Positions 9,426-18,546 of a stretch of 33,463 nt of DNA are shown piece after piece; the first letter of the stretch is position 1; every line of letters starts with the position of its first letter. Source of the DNA: a virus. The stretch lies in the IMG/VR virus record IMGVR_UViG_3300032296_000894, positions 1-33,463 of that record; one strand, written 5' to 3'. The notes under the pieces were generated by a model. That model searched no databases. It was not told the DNA's origin and worked only from the letters and a program-made list of their open reading frames with translations. The translations under genes were made by a program, and so were the position numbers.

Positions 9426-9632
9426 ATGTCCAATATCTACCTTCGCCACCCCAGACATGGGGAGAAAATTGCTATCTCGTGGATGGAAGCGAGGGAAGAT
9501 ATGGAACAAGGATGGGAGGAGTTTGACCCCTCTGATCCTGATGAGTCTGAACCCTCGGCGTCGTCAGATGTGGCGGCGCTGGGGGATTCTCAGCATAATG
9601 CGTTGAGAACGCGTCGCCGCCGTAAGGAGTAA
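9426..9632 (+). CDS. Small acidic protein between head genes
   Basis: This 68-residue protein starts with MSNIYLRHPRHGEKIA, has an acidic middle (EEFDPSDPDESEPSASSD) and a very basic tail (RTRRRRKE). It begins two bases after the upstream stop and ends three bases before the next start. I chose this ATG, since upstream in-frame codons overlap the previous gene. Short proteins starting with Y..HP.HG.K and sitting between head and tail accessory genes are widespread in phages, with unknown function. The acidic-then-basic layout would suit a nucleic acid or virion contact role, which is inference only. Confidence 0.65.
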   Translation: MSNIYLRHPRHGEKIAISWMEAREDMEQGWEEFDPSDPDESEPSASSDVAALGDSQHNALRTRRRRKE

Positions 9633-9635
9633 ATC

Positions 9636-10349
9636 ATGGCTACAACTGCTGCCGATCAAATCAACGGCGCGTTGCGGCTGATCGGGCAGTTGGCCGAGGG
9701 CGAAGTCCCTTCTGCGGCCACCTCGCAGGATGCCCTCACCGCATTGAACCAGATGCTCGACTCGTGGAGTACCGAGCGTTTGGCGGTCTATTCAACCCAA
9801 GACCAGATTTACAACTGGCAGCCTAACATTCGCACCATTACGATGGGACCGACCGGCACGTTCGTAGCCGAGCGTCCTATTCTGATGGACGACGCCACCT
9901 ATTTCCGTGACGCCTCGACCAACGTGTCGTATGGCATCAAACTGATCAATAACGAGCAGTACAACAATATTGCTGTTAAGACCGTAACGTCTACGTATCC
10001 GCAGTTGATGTGGGTCAACATGACCTACCCAGACGTGGAGATTTACGTGTATCCAGTGCCGACTCGCGTACTGGAGTTCCATTTTGTGTCGGTGCGCCCG
10101 CTGGCAACTCCTGCCGCGCTGGACACTGACTTGGCGTTCCCGCCGGGATACTTGCGGGCGTTCCGATTTAACTTGGCCTGTGAACTTGCGGCGGAGTTTG
10201 GTGTCGAACCCTCTCCGCAGGTGCAGCGCATTGCTATGACTAGCAAGCGCGACTTGAAGCGCATCAACAACCCGGATGACATGATGGCGATGCCTGCGGC
10301 GCTGCTCGTCAACCGTCCGCGCTTTAATATCTTTACGGGCAACTTCTAA
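9636..10349 (+). CDS. Head completion/tail accessory factor, P22 gp4-like
   Basis: The 237-residue protein has the features of the P22 tail accessory factor gp4 family: an N-terminal helix-rich segment (AADQINGALRLIGQLAEGE, then ALTALNQMLDSWSTERLAVY) and a central beta region. The helix with YLRAFRFNLACELAAEFGVE at about 179-198 is typical. The family usually has about 165-250 residues. In P22, gp4 forms a ring under the portal that receives gp10 and gp26. The next gene is a gp10 relative that overlaps this stop by one base, the same order as in P22. Confidence 0.8.
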   Translation: MATTAADQINGALRLIGQLAEGEVPSAATSQDALTALNQMLDSWSTERLAVYSTQDQIYNWQPNIRTITMGPTGTFVAERPILMDDATYFRDASTNVSYGIKLINNEQYNNIAVKTVTSTYPQLMWVNMTYPDVEIYVYPVPTRVLEFHFVSVRPLATPAALDTDLAFPPGYLRAFRFNLACELAAEFGVEPSPQVQRIAMTSKRDLKRINNPDDMMAMPAALLVNRPRFNIFTGNF

Positions 10350-11971
10350 TGAAGACGCCGATCCTCGGGTCGTCGTATGTAATCCGGTCGGTCAACGCAG
10401 CCGACAACCGGATGGTCAATCTTTACCCAGAGGTTATTCCCGAGGGTGGCAAGGAGCCTGCTTACCTGCAACGCTGCCCCGGCTTGGCCTACAAGGGCTT
10501 GGTCGGCACCGGCCCAATTCGCGCCGTGTACTCGCTCGGCAGTTTCTTGTACGTCGTGTCGGGCGAAGAGTTCTACAAGGTAGACGCTGCGTACAACGCC
10601 ACCAAGATTGGCGATGTGACGGGCACTGGCACGGTGTCTATGGCCGACAACGGCACGCAGATATTCCTTGCCTGTAACCCTGATGGGTTTATCTACAACA
10701 CCGACACTTTGGCATTTGCCAAGATCACTGACGAGGACTTTCCCGGCGCAGTGACGGTCGGATACCTTGACGGTTACTTTGTATTCAACGAGCCGAACTC
10801 GCAACGCGTCTGGGTCACGAGCCTATTGGACGGCTTGTCTATTGACCCCTTGGATTTTGCAAGCGCTGAGGGTTCACCAGACGGGCTAGTATCCCTGATC
10901 GTTGACCATCGAGAGGCGTGGCTATTTGGCACGAACTCCGTGGAGGTCTGGTACAACTCCGGCGACGCCGATTTTCCGCTCACCCGCATCCAAGGCGCTT
11001 ATAACGAGGTCGGCTGTATTGCGCCGTACTCGGTAGCCAAGATGGATAACTCCGTCTTCTGGCTCGGCGCAGACGCTCGGGGTCAGGGCATTGTATACAG
11101 AGCGCAGGGATACCAAGCGGTGCGCGTATCTACGCACGCCGTTGAGTTTGCGATTCAGGGTTACGGCAACCTTGCCGATGCCGTGGCGTATACGTACCAG
11201 CAGGACGGTCACACGTTCTATGTGCTGAACTTTACGGACGCCGACACGACATGGGTGTTTGACGCGGCTACGGGCGCTTGGCACGAGCGCGCTGGATTCC
11301 GTAACGGCGACTTCAAACGTCACCGTGGCAATTGTCATGCTCGGTTTCTTGGTGAGCCGGTTATTGGTGATTACCAAAACGGCAACTTGTATGCGTTTGA
11401 CCTGTCCGTTTACTCGGACAACGGCGCTACACAGAAGTGGCTACGCACTTGGCGTGCGTTGCCGACCGGCGCTAACGATCTAAAGCGCACCGCTCATCAT
11501 TCGCTCCAGATTGACTGTGAAACCGGTGTGGGTTTGCCCGGTGTTAGCGCGTTTGACCCGCCGACCGAAATCACAACGGAAACGCAGGTCATTATTAACA
11601 CCGAAACTGGCGCACCGTCGCTTAACGCCAACCTCGGCACAAACGTGCCGCAGGACATTGAGACGCAGACTTGCAACAACATCTTAGGCGTTGTGCAAGA
11701 TGATGGCTTGAGTCTAATTGTTGAGACATCGCCTGTGGTTGGCGCCAATCCTCAATTGTTGCTGCGCTGGTCGGATGACGGCGGCCACACTTGGAATGGC
11801 GAGCGCGCGGTATCTATGGGCCGCGTTGGTCAATACGGCACTCGCGCCATCTTCCGTCGCCTTGGCATGACCTTAAAGTTGCGTGACCGGGTGTATGAGG
11901 TGTCCGGCACTGATCCAGTGAAGATCGCCATTATGGGCGCCGAACTTCAGATCAGCGGCACTTCGTCGTGA
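10349..11971 (+). CDS. Packaged DNA stabilization protein, P22 gp10-like
   Basis: This is a 540-residue protein, somewhat longer than P22 gp10 (about 470 residues). The start MKTPILGSSYVIRSVNAADN, followed by RMVNLYPEVIPEGGK, and the GL.....G.GPIRA.Y.....LYVVSG block are the family hallmarks. Several short repeats follow with G.V.....NG.QI/F and YLDGYFVF strands, as in a propeller-like fold. Gp10 sits between the gp4 ring and the tail needle and closes the head after packaging. The ATG overlaps the gp4-like stop by one base, so the two are translationally coupled. Confidence 0.85.
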   Translation: MKTPILGSSYVIRSVNAADNRMVNLYPEVIPEGGKEPAYLQRCPGLAYKGLVGTGPIRAVYSLGSFLYVVSGEEFYKVDAAYNATKIGDVTGTGTVSMADNGTQIFLACNPDGFIYNTDTLAFAKITDEDFPGAVTVGYLDGYFVFNEPNSQRVWVTSLLDGLSIDPLDFASAEGSPDGLVSLIVDHREAWLFGTNSVEVWYNSGDADFPLTRIQGAYNEVGCIAPYSVAKMDNSVFWLGADARGQGIVYRAQGYQAVRVSTHAVEFAIQGYGNLADAVAYTYQQDGHTFYVLNFTDADTTWVFDAATGAWHERAGFRNGDFKRHRGNCHARFLGEPVIGDYQNGNLYAFDLSVYSDNGATQKWLRTWRALPTGANDLKRTAHHSLQIDCETGVGLPGVSAFDPPTEITTETQVIINTETGAPSLNANLGTNVPQDIETQTCNNILGVVQDDGLSLIVETSPVVGANPQLLLRWSDDGGHTWNGERAVSMGRVGQYGTRAIFRRLGMTLKLRDRVYEVSGTDPVKIAIMGAELQISGTSS

Positions 11972-12675
11972 CCCAGAACATCACGCAAATCCCTGCCCCG
12001 CGTGTGCCGTTTATTGACGAGCGCACTAACCAGATTTCGCGTGAATGGTTCCGCTTTCTTAATAACCAGTTTCAGTTGACAGGTGGCGGCACCACGCAGA
12101 CCTCTATTGCTGACCTTGAGTTGTCGCCTTCGTTGGCGGCTAACGTCGAGGACGAGATGGCGGTTGTAAAGAGCCAGATAGACGATTTACAAAAAGGTCC
12201 GCCTCGGTTTGAGCCGGGTCTTATTAACTACGGGTCGTTTTTTTCAACGCAGACTCAAGTAGCGGCAGTTATAAACACAGCCTACGCCATCACGTACAAT
12301 AATGCTGATCCGGCGTATGGCGTTTACCGTGACCCAGCCGATAGCAGCAAGATTAAAGTTACTCGACCTGCTATCTACAACGTCCAGTTTTCTATTCAGG
12401 TAGACAAAACTTCGGGCGGTACGGGGCGACTGTACATTTGGCCTGCTATTAACGGCACTGCCGTAGCCAACTCTGCGTCACTGATTCAGATTCAAGGCAA
12501 CAACGCCGAAATCTTCTCTGCCGCTAACTTTTTCTTGCCGTTGTCTAACGGCGATTACTTTCAGTTGTACTTTTCCGTGGATGCGCTGGACGTGCAGTTG
12601 CAGCAATTTGCCGCCGCTCCTCCAGTTCCGGCCATTCCTTCAATCATTTTGACTGTTATGCAGGTGTACGTATGA
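11968..12675 (+). CDS. Tail/neck protein with jelly-roll-like C-terminus
   Basis: A GTG start overlaps the previous stop (GTGA). The 235-residue product has an N-terminal adaptor (ITQIPAPRVPFIDERTNQIS, then REWFRFLNNQF, about 4-35) often seen in phage neck and tail proteins. After a short helical linker (about 55-75), the rest is beta-rich with the pattern of a C1q/TNF-like jelly roll (YNVQFSIQVDKTSGGTGRLY, ending with LPLSNGDYFQLYFSVD). Such a fold often tips a trimeric needle or fibre. Position after gp10 matches where P22 has the needle gp26, but sequence similarity to gp26 is not visible to me. Confidence 0.65.
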   Translation: MTQNITQIPAPRVPFIDERTNQISREWFRFLNNQFQLTGGGTTQTSIADLELSPSLAANVEDEMAVVKSQIDDLQKGPPRFEPGLINYGSFFSTQTQVAAVINTAYAITYNNADPAYGVYRDPADSSKIKVTRPAIYNVQFSIQVDKTSGGTGRLYIWPAINGTAVANSASLIQIQGNNAEIFSAANFFLPLSNGDYFQLYFSVDALDVQLQQFAAAPPVPAIPSIILTVMQVYV

Positions 12676-13472
12676 CCGTTTACCTTTCACCCTTTGCGGG
12701 AGCCGGGGCGCAGTTCTTTACCGACGACGGCTCTGTGCTGTCGGGCGGAAAGATCTATACCTACGCCGCTGGCACCACAACCCCGCTGACGACGTATACG
12801 TCGATTCTCGGCACAACGGCTAACTCCAACCCCATCATTCTTGATAGCGGCGGACGACTGCCAGAGGACATGTGGCTGCAAGAAGGCGTTAAGTACCGCT
12901 TTGTGCTGACCGACTCGTGCGACATCCAGATTGGCGAGTACGACGACATCGCTGGCATCAACGACATCTCTACGGAGACTGTCGCGTGGTCCACGATTAC
13001 CGGCACGCCGACGACGGTAGCCGGATATGGCATCACCAACGCCTTGACGACGACGGCTGCGGCAGCGACCTATGCGCCGATTGCCTCGCCCACGTTTACT
13101 GGTACGCCGTTGATCCCGGACAACGACTCGGTTAGCGCCAACTATGCGGTCGGCTATCGAGAAGCCCCGCAGGTGTCGAAGACCGCTAACTACCAGTTAG
13201 TGCTGGCGGATCGCGGTAAGTCGATTCTGATGAACGGCACCAGCCTGACGCTGACCATTCCGGCCAACTCTGCCGTCGCGTTTCCGGTAGGCACCGTAAT
13301 CATTATCGTCAACGTCAATACGAGCGCGCTATCAATTTCCATTACAACCGACACGCTGACTCTGGCAAATAGCACCACAACCGGCACGCGCACTTTGGCT
13401 CGTAACGGCTTGGCTACCTGCGTCAAGATTGGCAGCACGTCTTGGCTGATCAGCGGAGCGGGATTGTCCTAA
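12672..13472 (+). CDS. Tail fibre protein with GGKIYTYAAGTTTP N-terminal domain
   Basis: The 266-residue product begins with an N-terminal domain seen in many phage fibre proteins: GGKIYTYAAGTTTPLTTYTS, then NSNPIILDSGGRLPEDMWL and KYRFVLTDS, with GEYDDI. This domain ends near residue 95. The middle (about 105-160) has fibre-repeat-like stretches (YGITNAL, ASPTFTGTPLIPD). The last 100 residues are a small beta-sandwich with Thr/Ser-rich strands similar in style to the end of the gene at 124. It overlaps the upstream stop by four bases (ATGA), so the whole set from gp4 to here is one coupled operon. Confidence 0.7.
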   Translation: MTVYLSPFAGAGAQFFTDDGSVLSGGKIYTYAAGTTTPLTTYTSILGTTANSNPIILDSGGRLPEDMWLQEGVKYRFVLTDSCDIQIGEYDDIAGINDISTETVAWSTITGTPTTVAGYGITNALTTTAAAATYAPIASPTFTGTPLIPDNDSVSANYAVGYREAPQVSKTANYQLVLADRGKSILMNGTSLTLTIPANSAVAFPVGTVIIIVNVNTSALSISITTDTLTLANSTTTGTRTLARNGLATCVKIGSTSWLISGAGLS

Positions 13473-14134
13473 TGGGCGGCGCTACCTTAGCAGCGGCGAT
13501 TGCAGGCACGACGGGGGGAGCCGGTGCCGGTGTATTCGACTTCTCGTCTGGGTCGGGTAGCGTCACGATTCCCACGGGAGCCACTGGCGTTACCATCGAG
13601 GTATGGGGTGCGGGCGGTGGCGGTGGCTACGGTACTGTCACGCAGATATTTGGCGAGTTCTTGTACGAGCCGCAAGAGAACCCCGGTGGCGGTGGTGGCG
13701 GTGGCGCCTACGCCAAACGAGTCATTGTATTGACGGCACCAGATGCCGGTAAAACTATCCTGTACACTGTTGGTGCTGCCGGTAGAGGTGGCACGGTTGG
13801 TGACGCTGTGGGCGGCGCTGGCACTCAATCTGTCGTCTACGCCGGAACCTACGCCCTAGACGAAATGATTGCGACGGGCGGTTTTGGCGGCTACGGCGGT
13901 ATTGGCATATTTGGCAGCCAGCAAGGCGCTGGAGGCACGCAGACGGGCGGTACGGTGCCGCCGTCAGTAAATGGCAACGGAGGGGCTGCCTTTACCCAAA
14001 CCGGCGCTACGGGCATCGTAGGCGATAATAGCCTCACTGCTGGCGCTGGCGGCAACGGTGGCGACCCGGTAGAGGGCGGCGATCCGGGCTTGGTCGGCAC
14101 TAACGGTCGCGTCCGAATGGTATTTACCTTTTAG
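13472..14134 (+). CDS. Glycine-rich tail protein
   Basis: I start this gene at the ATG that overlaps the previous stop by one base. A TTG thirty bases upstream would be possible, but it lies within the neighbour. The 220-residue product is extremely Gly-rich: VWGAGGGGGYGTVT, then NPGGGGGGGAYAKRVI, GAAGRGGTVGDAVGGAGTQS and GAGGNGGDPVEGGDPGLVG. This is the layout of glycine-rich adhesin tips and fibre ends that form polyglycine helices or a beta-structured spine. The closing NGRVRMVFTF is a typical C-terminal strand of such proteins. It probably lies in the virion near the fibres; the receptor is unknown. Confidence 0.65.
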   Translation: MGGATLAAAIAGTTGGAGAGVFDFSSGSGSVTIPTGATGVTIEVWGAGGGGGYGTVTQIFGEFLYEPQENPGGGGGGGAYAKRVIVLTAPDAGKTILYTVGAAGRGGTVGDAVGGAGTQSVVYAGTYALDEMIATGGFGGYGGIGIFGSQQGAGGTQTGGTVPPSVNGNGGAAFTQTGATGIVGDNSLTAGAGGNGGDPVEGGDPGLVGTNGRVRMVFTF

Positions 14135-14141
14135 GTGACAC

Positions 14142-14477
14142 ATGGCAGTTAACGTAAAAGTCCTGATCCCGGCCAAGATTGCCGAGAACACGCAAGTAAC
14201 CCAATACACGGCTACGAACGTATCGGCCATTATCGACAAGTTCACGGCCACGAACTACAGCGCGTCGGCGGCTACGATCTCGATTAACCTTGTGACGCAG
14301 TTTGACTCGTCGGGCAACCAAAACTTGATCATCAAGAACAAGACCCTGCTGCCCTCTGAGACGTATACGTTCCCTGAGTTAGTCGGTCATGTGCTGCAAC
14401 CGGGTGGGTTTATCTCTACGATTGCCGGCACTGCCTCGGCTATCAACATCCGATCCTCTGGTCGGGAAGTGTCGTGA
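14142..14477 (+). CDS. Small beta-rich virion-associated protein
   Basis: This gene encodes 111 residues, almost all in beta-like alternation: IPAKIAENTQVTQYTATNVS, then IDKFTATNYSASAATISINL, LPSETYTFPELVGHVLQPGG and a closing AINIRSSGREVS. The layout resembles a small jelly-roll/immunoglobulin-like phage appendage protein, but I cannot name the family. Its stop overlaps the GTG start of the next gene by four bases, so the pair is translationally coupled. Confidence 0.6.
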   Translation: MAVNVKVLIPAKIAENTQVTQYTATNVSAIIDKFTATNYSASAATISINLVTQFDSSGNQNLIIKNKTLLPSETYTFPELVGHVLQPGGFISTIAGTASAINIRSSGREVS

Positions 14478-14923
14478 CCGAAGCCGAATACTGGCTAAGG
14501 GAGAACTTTGCAGCACTGGAGTTGCCGCCAGATGCGGTGGCTTGGCTGATTGACTTGTGGCACGTCACGCAGGTGTTTGACGACGTAGCCGATGGCGACC
14601 CAGTAGACCGTAAGTCGCTGGACGATACCGTGTGGCGCACCCTTGTGGGTATGCCTGCAAACAGTTTCTTTATGGCTCATGCAGGGCAGTTATTGCCTGC
14701 GGTGGGCACGGCGATTCTGAAGTGGAAGGCTTCGGATGACGCCGAGCGCAGTGGCTTGGCCGACGAACGGTCGTTCGTGTGGCGTGCCGCTTACTATGAC
14801 TTGGTTCTTTTAGTGGTGCTGTTGTGTCAGGGCCGAGAGTCTGCTATGGAAAAAGCAGGTGCGGTAATGGCACTATACGGCGAAAGTTTTGCGACATATC
14901 GCGGGGAATTCCCTCATGCCTGA
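14474..14923 (+). CDS. Hypothetical helical protein upstream of ejection genes
   Basis: The GTG start overlaps the previous stop (GTGA). The 149-residue product is helical, with W-rich segments (AVAWLIDLWHVTQVFDDVAD near 22-41) and a hydrophobic helix YYDLVLLVVLLCQG near 108-121. The acidic FDDVADGD motif and alternating helices recall small phage proteins found next to ejection genes in environmental podoviruses; I know of no assigned function. The hydrophobic helix could be buried or a single membrane segment. The stop overlaps the next start by eight bases. Confidence 0.6.
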   Translation: MTEAEYWLRENFAALELPPDAVAWLIDLWHVTQVFDDVADGDPVDRKSLDDTVWRTLVGMPANSFFMAHAGQLLPAVGTAILKWKASDDAERSGLADERSFVWRAAYYDLVLLVVLLCQGRESAMEKAGAVMALYGESFATYRGEFPHA

Positions 14924-15668
14924 TCCAATTTCAGCAACAGTTGCCGCAGTCAGCAGCGCAGGTAGTGCCGCTATCGGCGCTCGTGGCGCTAAGAAAGCCG
15001 CGCAGGCTCAAGAGCGAGCCTCGCAGCAAGCGCAAGACACGCAGCGTGAGATATTTGAACGTCAGACAGAACTAGCCGAGCCGTTCCGTCAGGCTGGCAT
15101 TACCTCGCAAAACGAACTGATGCGTTTGCTGGGTATTGGCGGTGACGCCTCTGCCGCCGATTACGGGATGCTAACTCGCGGCTACCGACCGGAAGACCTG
15201 CAAATAGACCCCGGTTACGCGTTCCGTTTGTCAGAAAGCCAAAAGGCGTTGGAGCGATCTGCCGCCGCCCGTGGGGGTTTGCTGTCTGGTTCAATACTAC
15301 AGGGTACTTTGGATCGCAGCCAAACTTTAGCCTCGCAGGAATATCAAAATGCCTTTAACCGCGCTCAGGCTCAGTTGGGCAACCGCCTTGGCGCACTCGG
15401 TAGTTTGTACGGTGCGGGTCAAACGGCCACACAGCAGGTTGCTGATCAAGCCGGTCAATATGGCGCCAACGTCGGCAATTTGATGATGCAGTCCGGTCAG
15501 GCTCGCGCATCTGGCTATCTCGGTCAGGCTAACGCTCTTTCCAATGCACTCGGTCAAGCGGCTGGCGCTTATGGCATGTATCGAGGTGGCTACTTTGGTT
15601 CGCCCGGTGGCGGCCAGAATTTGATGGCGGTTAACTATCGAGGCCCGCAATACGGGAACGTGGTGTAA
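14916..15668 (+). CDS. Ejection/internal virion protein (DNA transfer protein type)
   Basis: I start this at the ATG with a GCGGGGA site, giving 250 residues. It opens with an Ala-rich helical segment (ISATVAAVSSAGSAAIGARG) and a Gln-rich coil (QAQERASQQAQDTQREIFER). The block IDPGYAFRLSESQKALERSA followed by AARGGLLSG and ASQEYQNAFNRAQAQLGNRL at about 96-160 is a recognisable pattern of phage proteins annotated as DNA transfer or internal virion proteins. The C-terminus is Gly/Ala-rich and amphipathic. In P22, such proteins leave the virion with the DNA and help it cross the envelope. It is the first of three such genes. Confidence 0.75.
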   Translation: MPDPISATVAAVSSAGSAAIGARGAKKAAQAQERASQQAQDTQREIFERQTELAEPFRQAGITSQNELMRLLGIGGDASAADYGMLTRGYRPEDLQIDPGYAFRLSESQKALERSAAARGGLLSGSILQGTLDRSQTLASQEYQNAFNRAQAQLGNRLGALGSLYGAGQTATQQVADQAGQYGANVGNLMMQSGQARASGYLGQANALSNALGQAAGAYGMYRGGYFGSPGGGQNLMAVNYRGPQYGNVV

Positions 15669-15670
15669 TC

Positions 15671-16933
15671 ATGGCAGTCATAGGCGCTACCCAAATTGAG
15701 CCGGTCAACGTGCTTGGCGCGTACACGCAAGGCGTAGAACTTGGCCGCATGAATCGCCTTGCTCGCCAGCAAGAAATGGCGCAGTTAGAGGCCGCTAAAC
15801 GCGAAACAGAACTGCGTAACTATCTGTCATCGGCAGACCTTTCGTCGCCGGAAGTGCAAAATCAGTTGCTTCGGTTTGGTCCGCAAGGCGCCGAAATTGC
15901 TAAGAACCTAGCAACGATGGGAACCCAGCGCTCACAGGCGGCCAAGGCTGATTACGAAGCGCAAAGCCAACGATTGAAGGACATGTATAACTTGGTAACG
16001 TCTGCTGTGGACGCGCCGAGTTACGCTCGTGTTCGCGGCATGGCCACAAATATGGGGCTTGACGTTGCACAGATTCCTGAGCAATACGATCCCGCGTTTG
16101 TTGAGCAAGCCAGAAACGCTGTGCTTACTGCGTCTGAGCGACTTGATGCGGAGTTAAAAAGAGATACTATCGCCGTCCAGCGTCGCCAAGTTGCACTGGC
16201 CGAACGCAAGCAAAGTTTTGAAGAGCGTACCGCTAATGCTGGTATGTCAGGCATGGTTAAACCACCTGAACTACAGAAAGGCGAGCGTTGGAATTCCGAG
16301 GCTGGCCGTGTTGAGGCTGTGGAAGGCTCTGATATTTATATCAAGCAATCCGGCAGGCACAACAAGGACTACACCGCCCTCAACGCTATCAACACGCAGC
16401 GTTCACTTGCTACGAGCAAGATAGATCGTTTGCTGGACCCCGCAAACACCGACTCGTTTAACAACTTGTTTGGTGGATATGGCGCTTACGCTTCCCGCGA
16501 GTTGTCCGGCAAGACCGCTAACCTGCGATCAGACTTGGAATCGCTGAAGAACAACTTGAAGGCAGCCGGTAAGAAGATTATTGCTGGTGCTGGTCCGGGC
16601 GCTATCGGTCAGATTACTGAGCGCGAGTGGCCGATTCTTGAGGGTATGATTGCGGAACTTCGCCCAACCATGACCGAAGAAGGTGCGCGTGAAAAGTTGC
16701 AAGAAATCCGCACATTCTTGGACGGACTAGCAGTTCAGGCCGCAGATGAGTACGACACCACATGGGGTCGAACTCAATATGGCAAGGCACCTAAAGGCGC
16801 TGTTGAACCTTCCGCTGCGCCTGCCGCTTCAGCAGCAGCCCCAGTTAAAGTTAACTCAAAGGCTGAACTAGACAAACTGCCGTCTGGTTCGTTGTACGTT
16901 GGCCCTGACGGAAAGACCCGGAGAAAGCCGTAA
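15671..16933 (+). CDS. Probable second ejection/internal virion protein
   Basis: The 420-residue product has the N-terminus typical of such proteins (VNVLGAYTQGVELGRMNRLA, then RQQEMAQLEAAKRETELRNY), followed by long helical coils to about 185. A second helical half follows (about 215-370, INTQRSLATSKIDRLLDPAN onward), then a Pro/Ala-rich linker and a basic end. There is no enzymatic motif. It begins two bases after the previous gene and overlaps the next by one base. The length and place correspond to P22 gp20/gp16-like ejection proteins, but the match is by context and composition only. Confidence 0.65.
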   Translation: MAVIGATQIEPVNVLGAYTQGVELGRMNRLARQQEMAQLEAAKRETELRNYLSSADLSSPEVQNQLLRFGPQGAEIAKNLATMGTQRSQAAKADYEAQSQRLKDMYNLVTSAVDAPSYARVRGMATNMGLDVAQIPEQYDPAFVEQARNAVLTASERLDAELKRDTIAVQRRQVALAERKQSFEERTANAGMSGMVKPPELQKGERWNSEAGRVEAVEGSDIYIKQSGRHNKDYTALNAINTQRSLATSKIDRLLDPANTDSFNNLFGGYGAYASRELSGKTANLRSDLESLKNNLKAAGKKIIAGAGPGAIGQITEREWPILEGMIAELRPTMTEEGAREKLQEIRTFLDGLAVQAADEYDTTWGRTQYGKAPKGAVEPSAAPAASAAAPVKVNSKAELDKLPSGSLYVGPDGKTRRKP

Positions 16934-18339
16934 TGGCTAACTGGTGGGAATCTGGCAAGGTTGTTGAAGAACAACCTGCCGAGGAGTGGTGGACGGCTGG
17001 TGAAGAAGTCGCTGCTCCGGCTGCGGTTATTCCCGCTAGAGCGCCCGATGTAATGCCGAGCAGACGTGCCCCATCATTAGGGGACATTGGTGATCGAGCA
17101 ACAGGCTTTCGCGCACAGGTAGCCGAAACCGGCATGATGCCTGAAGAGCGTATGCAGGCTGTTAGAACTGGTGCTCAAGTCCTTGGTGGTTTTGCCGCTG
17201 GTCCTGTTTTAGGCGGCGTAGTGCGTACCGCTGGCGCCGCATCACCTGCGTTACGCGCCCTCGGCACTGCGATTGAAAGCGGTGGGTTCCGCACTGGATT
17301 TGCGCCCGGTACATCCCGCGTTGCTGATATTGCTACTCGTACTGCTGGCGGCGCTATCGCTGGCGGTGCCGGTGCTGGCGTGGTTTCGCCAGAGCAAATA
17401 GCAGAAGGCGCCTTGATTGGCGCTGCTGTGCCCGGTGCGGGCAAGGTTGTTGGTCGTTTCATGCAGCCTAAAGGACCGTCTGTTGAAGACGTAAAGGCTG
17501 CGTCCAAACGCAAATATGATTCGTCAGAAAAGGCGGGCGGCGTAGTTCAGTTAGACCAGTTTAATGAATTTATTAGCGGCCTGAAAAACAGTTTGGCCGC
17601 TGAACGATACAACCCCGTTGCTCACGTCAAGATCAACAAACTGATCAACACGCTTGAGTCCGATGCTGCACTTGGCTTGGACGTTAGCCTTGAGCAATTA
17701 GACACCGCTCGACGTATTGCCGCCCGTGCCGCACAAAGCAGCGGTAAAGAGCAACAACTTGGATCGGTTGCTATTAAACAGATTGACCAGTTTGCCGAGC
17801 AGTTCCCCAAGGTAGCGCGAGAGGATTTGGAAGAAGCGCGGTCGTTGTGGACCAAGATGAGTCGCGGCAAGAAGATTGACGACATCATCAAGGCGTCTAA
17901 CCGCTCCTCACAAGAACCTGCCGTGTTTTTGCGTCGTAAGTTCCAACAGTTGAACGACGACGAACGGGCTATGAAGGCGTTTTCCGAGGAAGAGCGTAAG
18001 GTCATTAAAGACCTTGCCGAAGGTAACTACACCGTAAATGCTCTTTCGGGCATCGGCACGTTAGCGCCGCCTAGAATCAACGAACTTCGCACGCTGCCCG
18101 GTCGTATTGGCGCTGCTGGCTATGGTGGTGGTTTCTTTGTAAGCCCCGCTTTTACCGCTGCTACAGCAGTGACGGGCTACGGTTCTCGCGCTGCTGCCAA
18201 CCGTTTGGCGCTGATGCAGGCTGCTCGTTTGCGTCAGCAAGCCTTGACCGGCTCACCGATCATGCCGCAATCCATCATGCCGCAGGTTGTGCCGCAAGTC
18301 GGCCCGACGTTGTATGCGGCTGGAATGTTACCCGAGTAA
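16933..18339 (+). CDS. Probable third ejection/internal virion protein
   Basis: The 468-residue product begins with MANWWESGKVVEEQPAEEWW, an aromatic/acidic opener seen in many podophage internal proteins. A Gly/Ala-rich region (about 80-185: GAQVLGGFAAGPVLGGVVRT, then TRTAGGAIAGGAGAGVVSPE) could insert in a membrane. A long charged helical part follows (about 195-365). The last 70 residues include another Gly-rich hydrophobic stretch (GRIGAAGYGGGFFVSPAFTA). It overlaps the previous stop by one base and is followed at once by the lysis cassette. I infer that it forms part of the channel used for DNA delivery. Confidence 0.65.
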   Translation: MANWWESGKVVEEQPAEEWWTAGEEVAAPAAVIPARAPDVMPSRRAPSLGDIGDRATGFRAQVAETGMMPEERMQAVRTGAQVLGGFAAGPVLGGVVRTAGAASPALRALGTAIESGGFRTGFAPGTSRVADIATRTAGGAIAGGAGAGVVSPEQIAEGALIGAAVPGAGKVVGRFMQPKGPSVEDVKAASKRKYDSSEKAGGVVQLDQFNEFISGLKNSLAAERYNPVAHVKINKLINTLESDAALGLDVSLEQLDTARRIAARAAQSSGKEQQLGSVAIKQIDQFAEQFPKVAREDLEEARSLWTKMSRGKKIDDIIKASNRSSQEPAVFLRRKFQQLNDDERAMKAFSEEERKVIKDLAEGNYTVNALSGIGTLAPPRINELRTLPGRIGAAGYGGGFFVSPAFTAATAVTGYGSRAAANRLALMQAARLRQQALTGSPIMPQSIMPQVVPQVGPTLYAAGMLPE

Positions 18340-18350
18340 TTGGAGGCCAC

Positions 18351-18545
18351 ATGCTTCAAGGCGCACTCAAATCCAAGACCGTTTGGTGGAATATCCTGCT
18401 TGCCGTCCTTGGCGGCCTTGAACTGATGGGCGGTCACATGACCGTGCTGTGGGGGCAGGAAGTGGCTGCGGCGATCCTAATGGTCGGCGCTTTGGCAAAC
18501 CTCGTGCTGCGGGCTGTCACCACGCAGGCGCTTTCGGAGAAGTGA
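18351..18545 (+). CDS. Holin-like small membrane protein
   Basis: This 64-residue protein has two hydrophobic segments: about 11-27 (TVWWNILLAVLGGLELM) and about 35-57 (GQEVAAAILMVGALANLVLR). Basic residues precede the first one. A KSKTVWWN opener with a second helix ending in LR.VTT is typical of small phage holin-like proteins beside endolysins. The GGAGG site is strong. It starts the lysis cassette, ahead of an XhlA-like protein, spanins and an endolysin. Confidence 0.7.
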   Translation: MLQGALKSKTVWWNILLAVLGGLELMGGHMTVLWGQEVAAAILMVGALANLVLRAVTTQALSEK

Positions 18546-18546
18546 C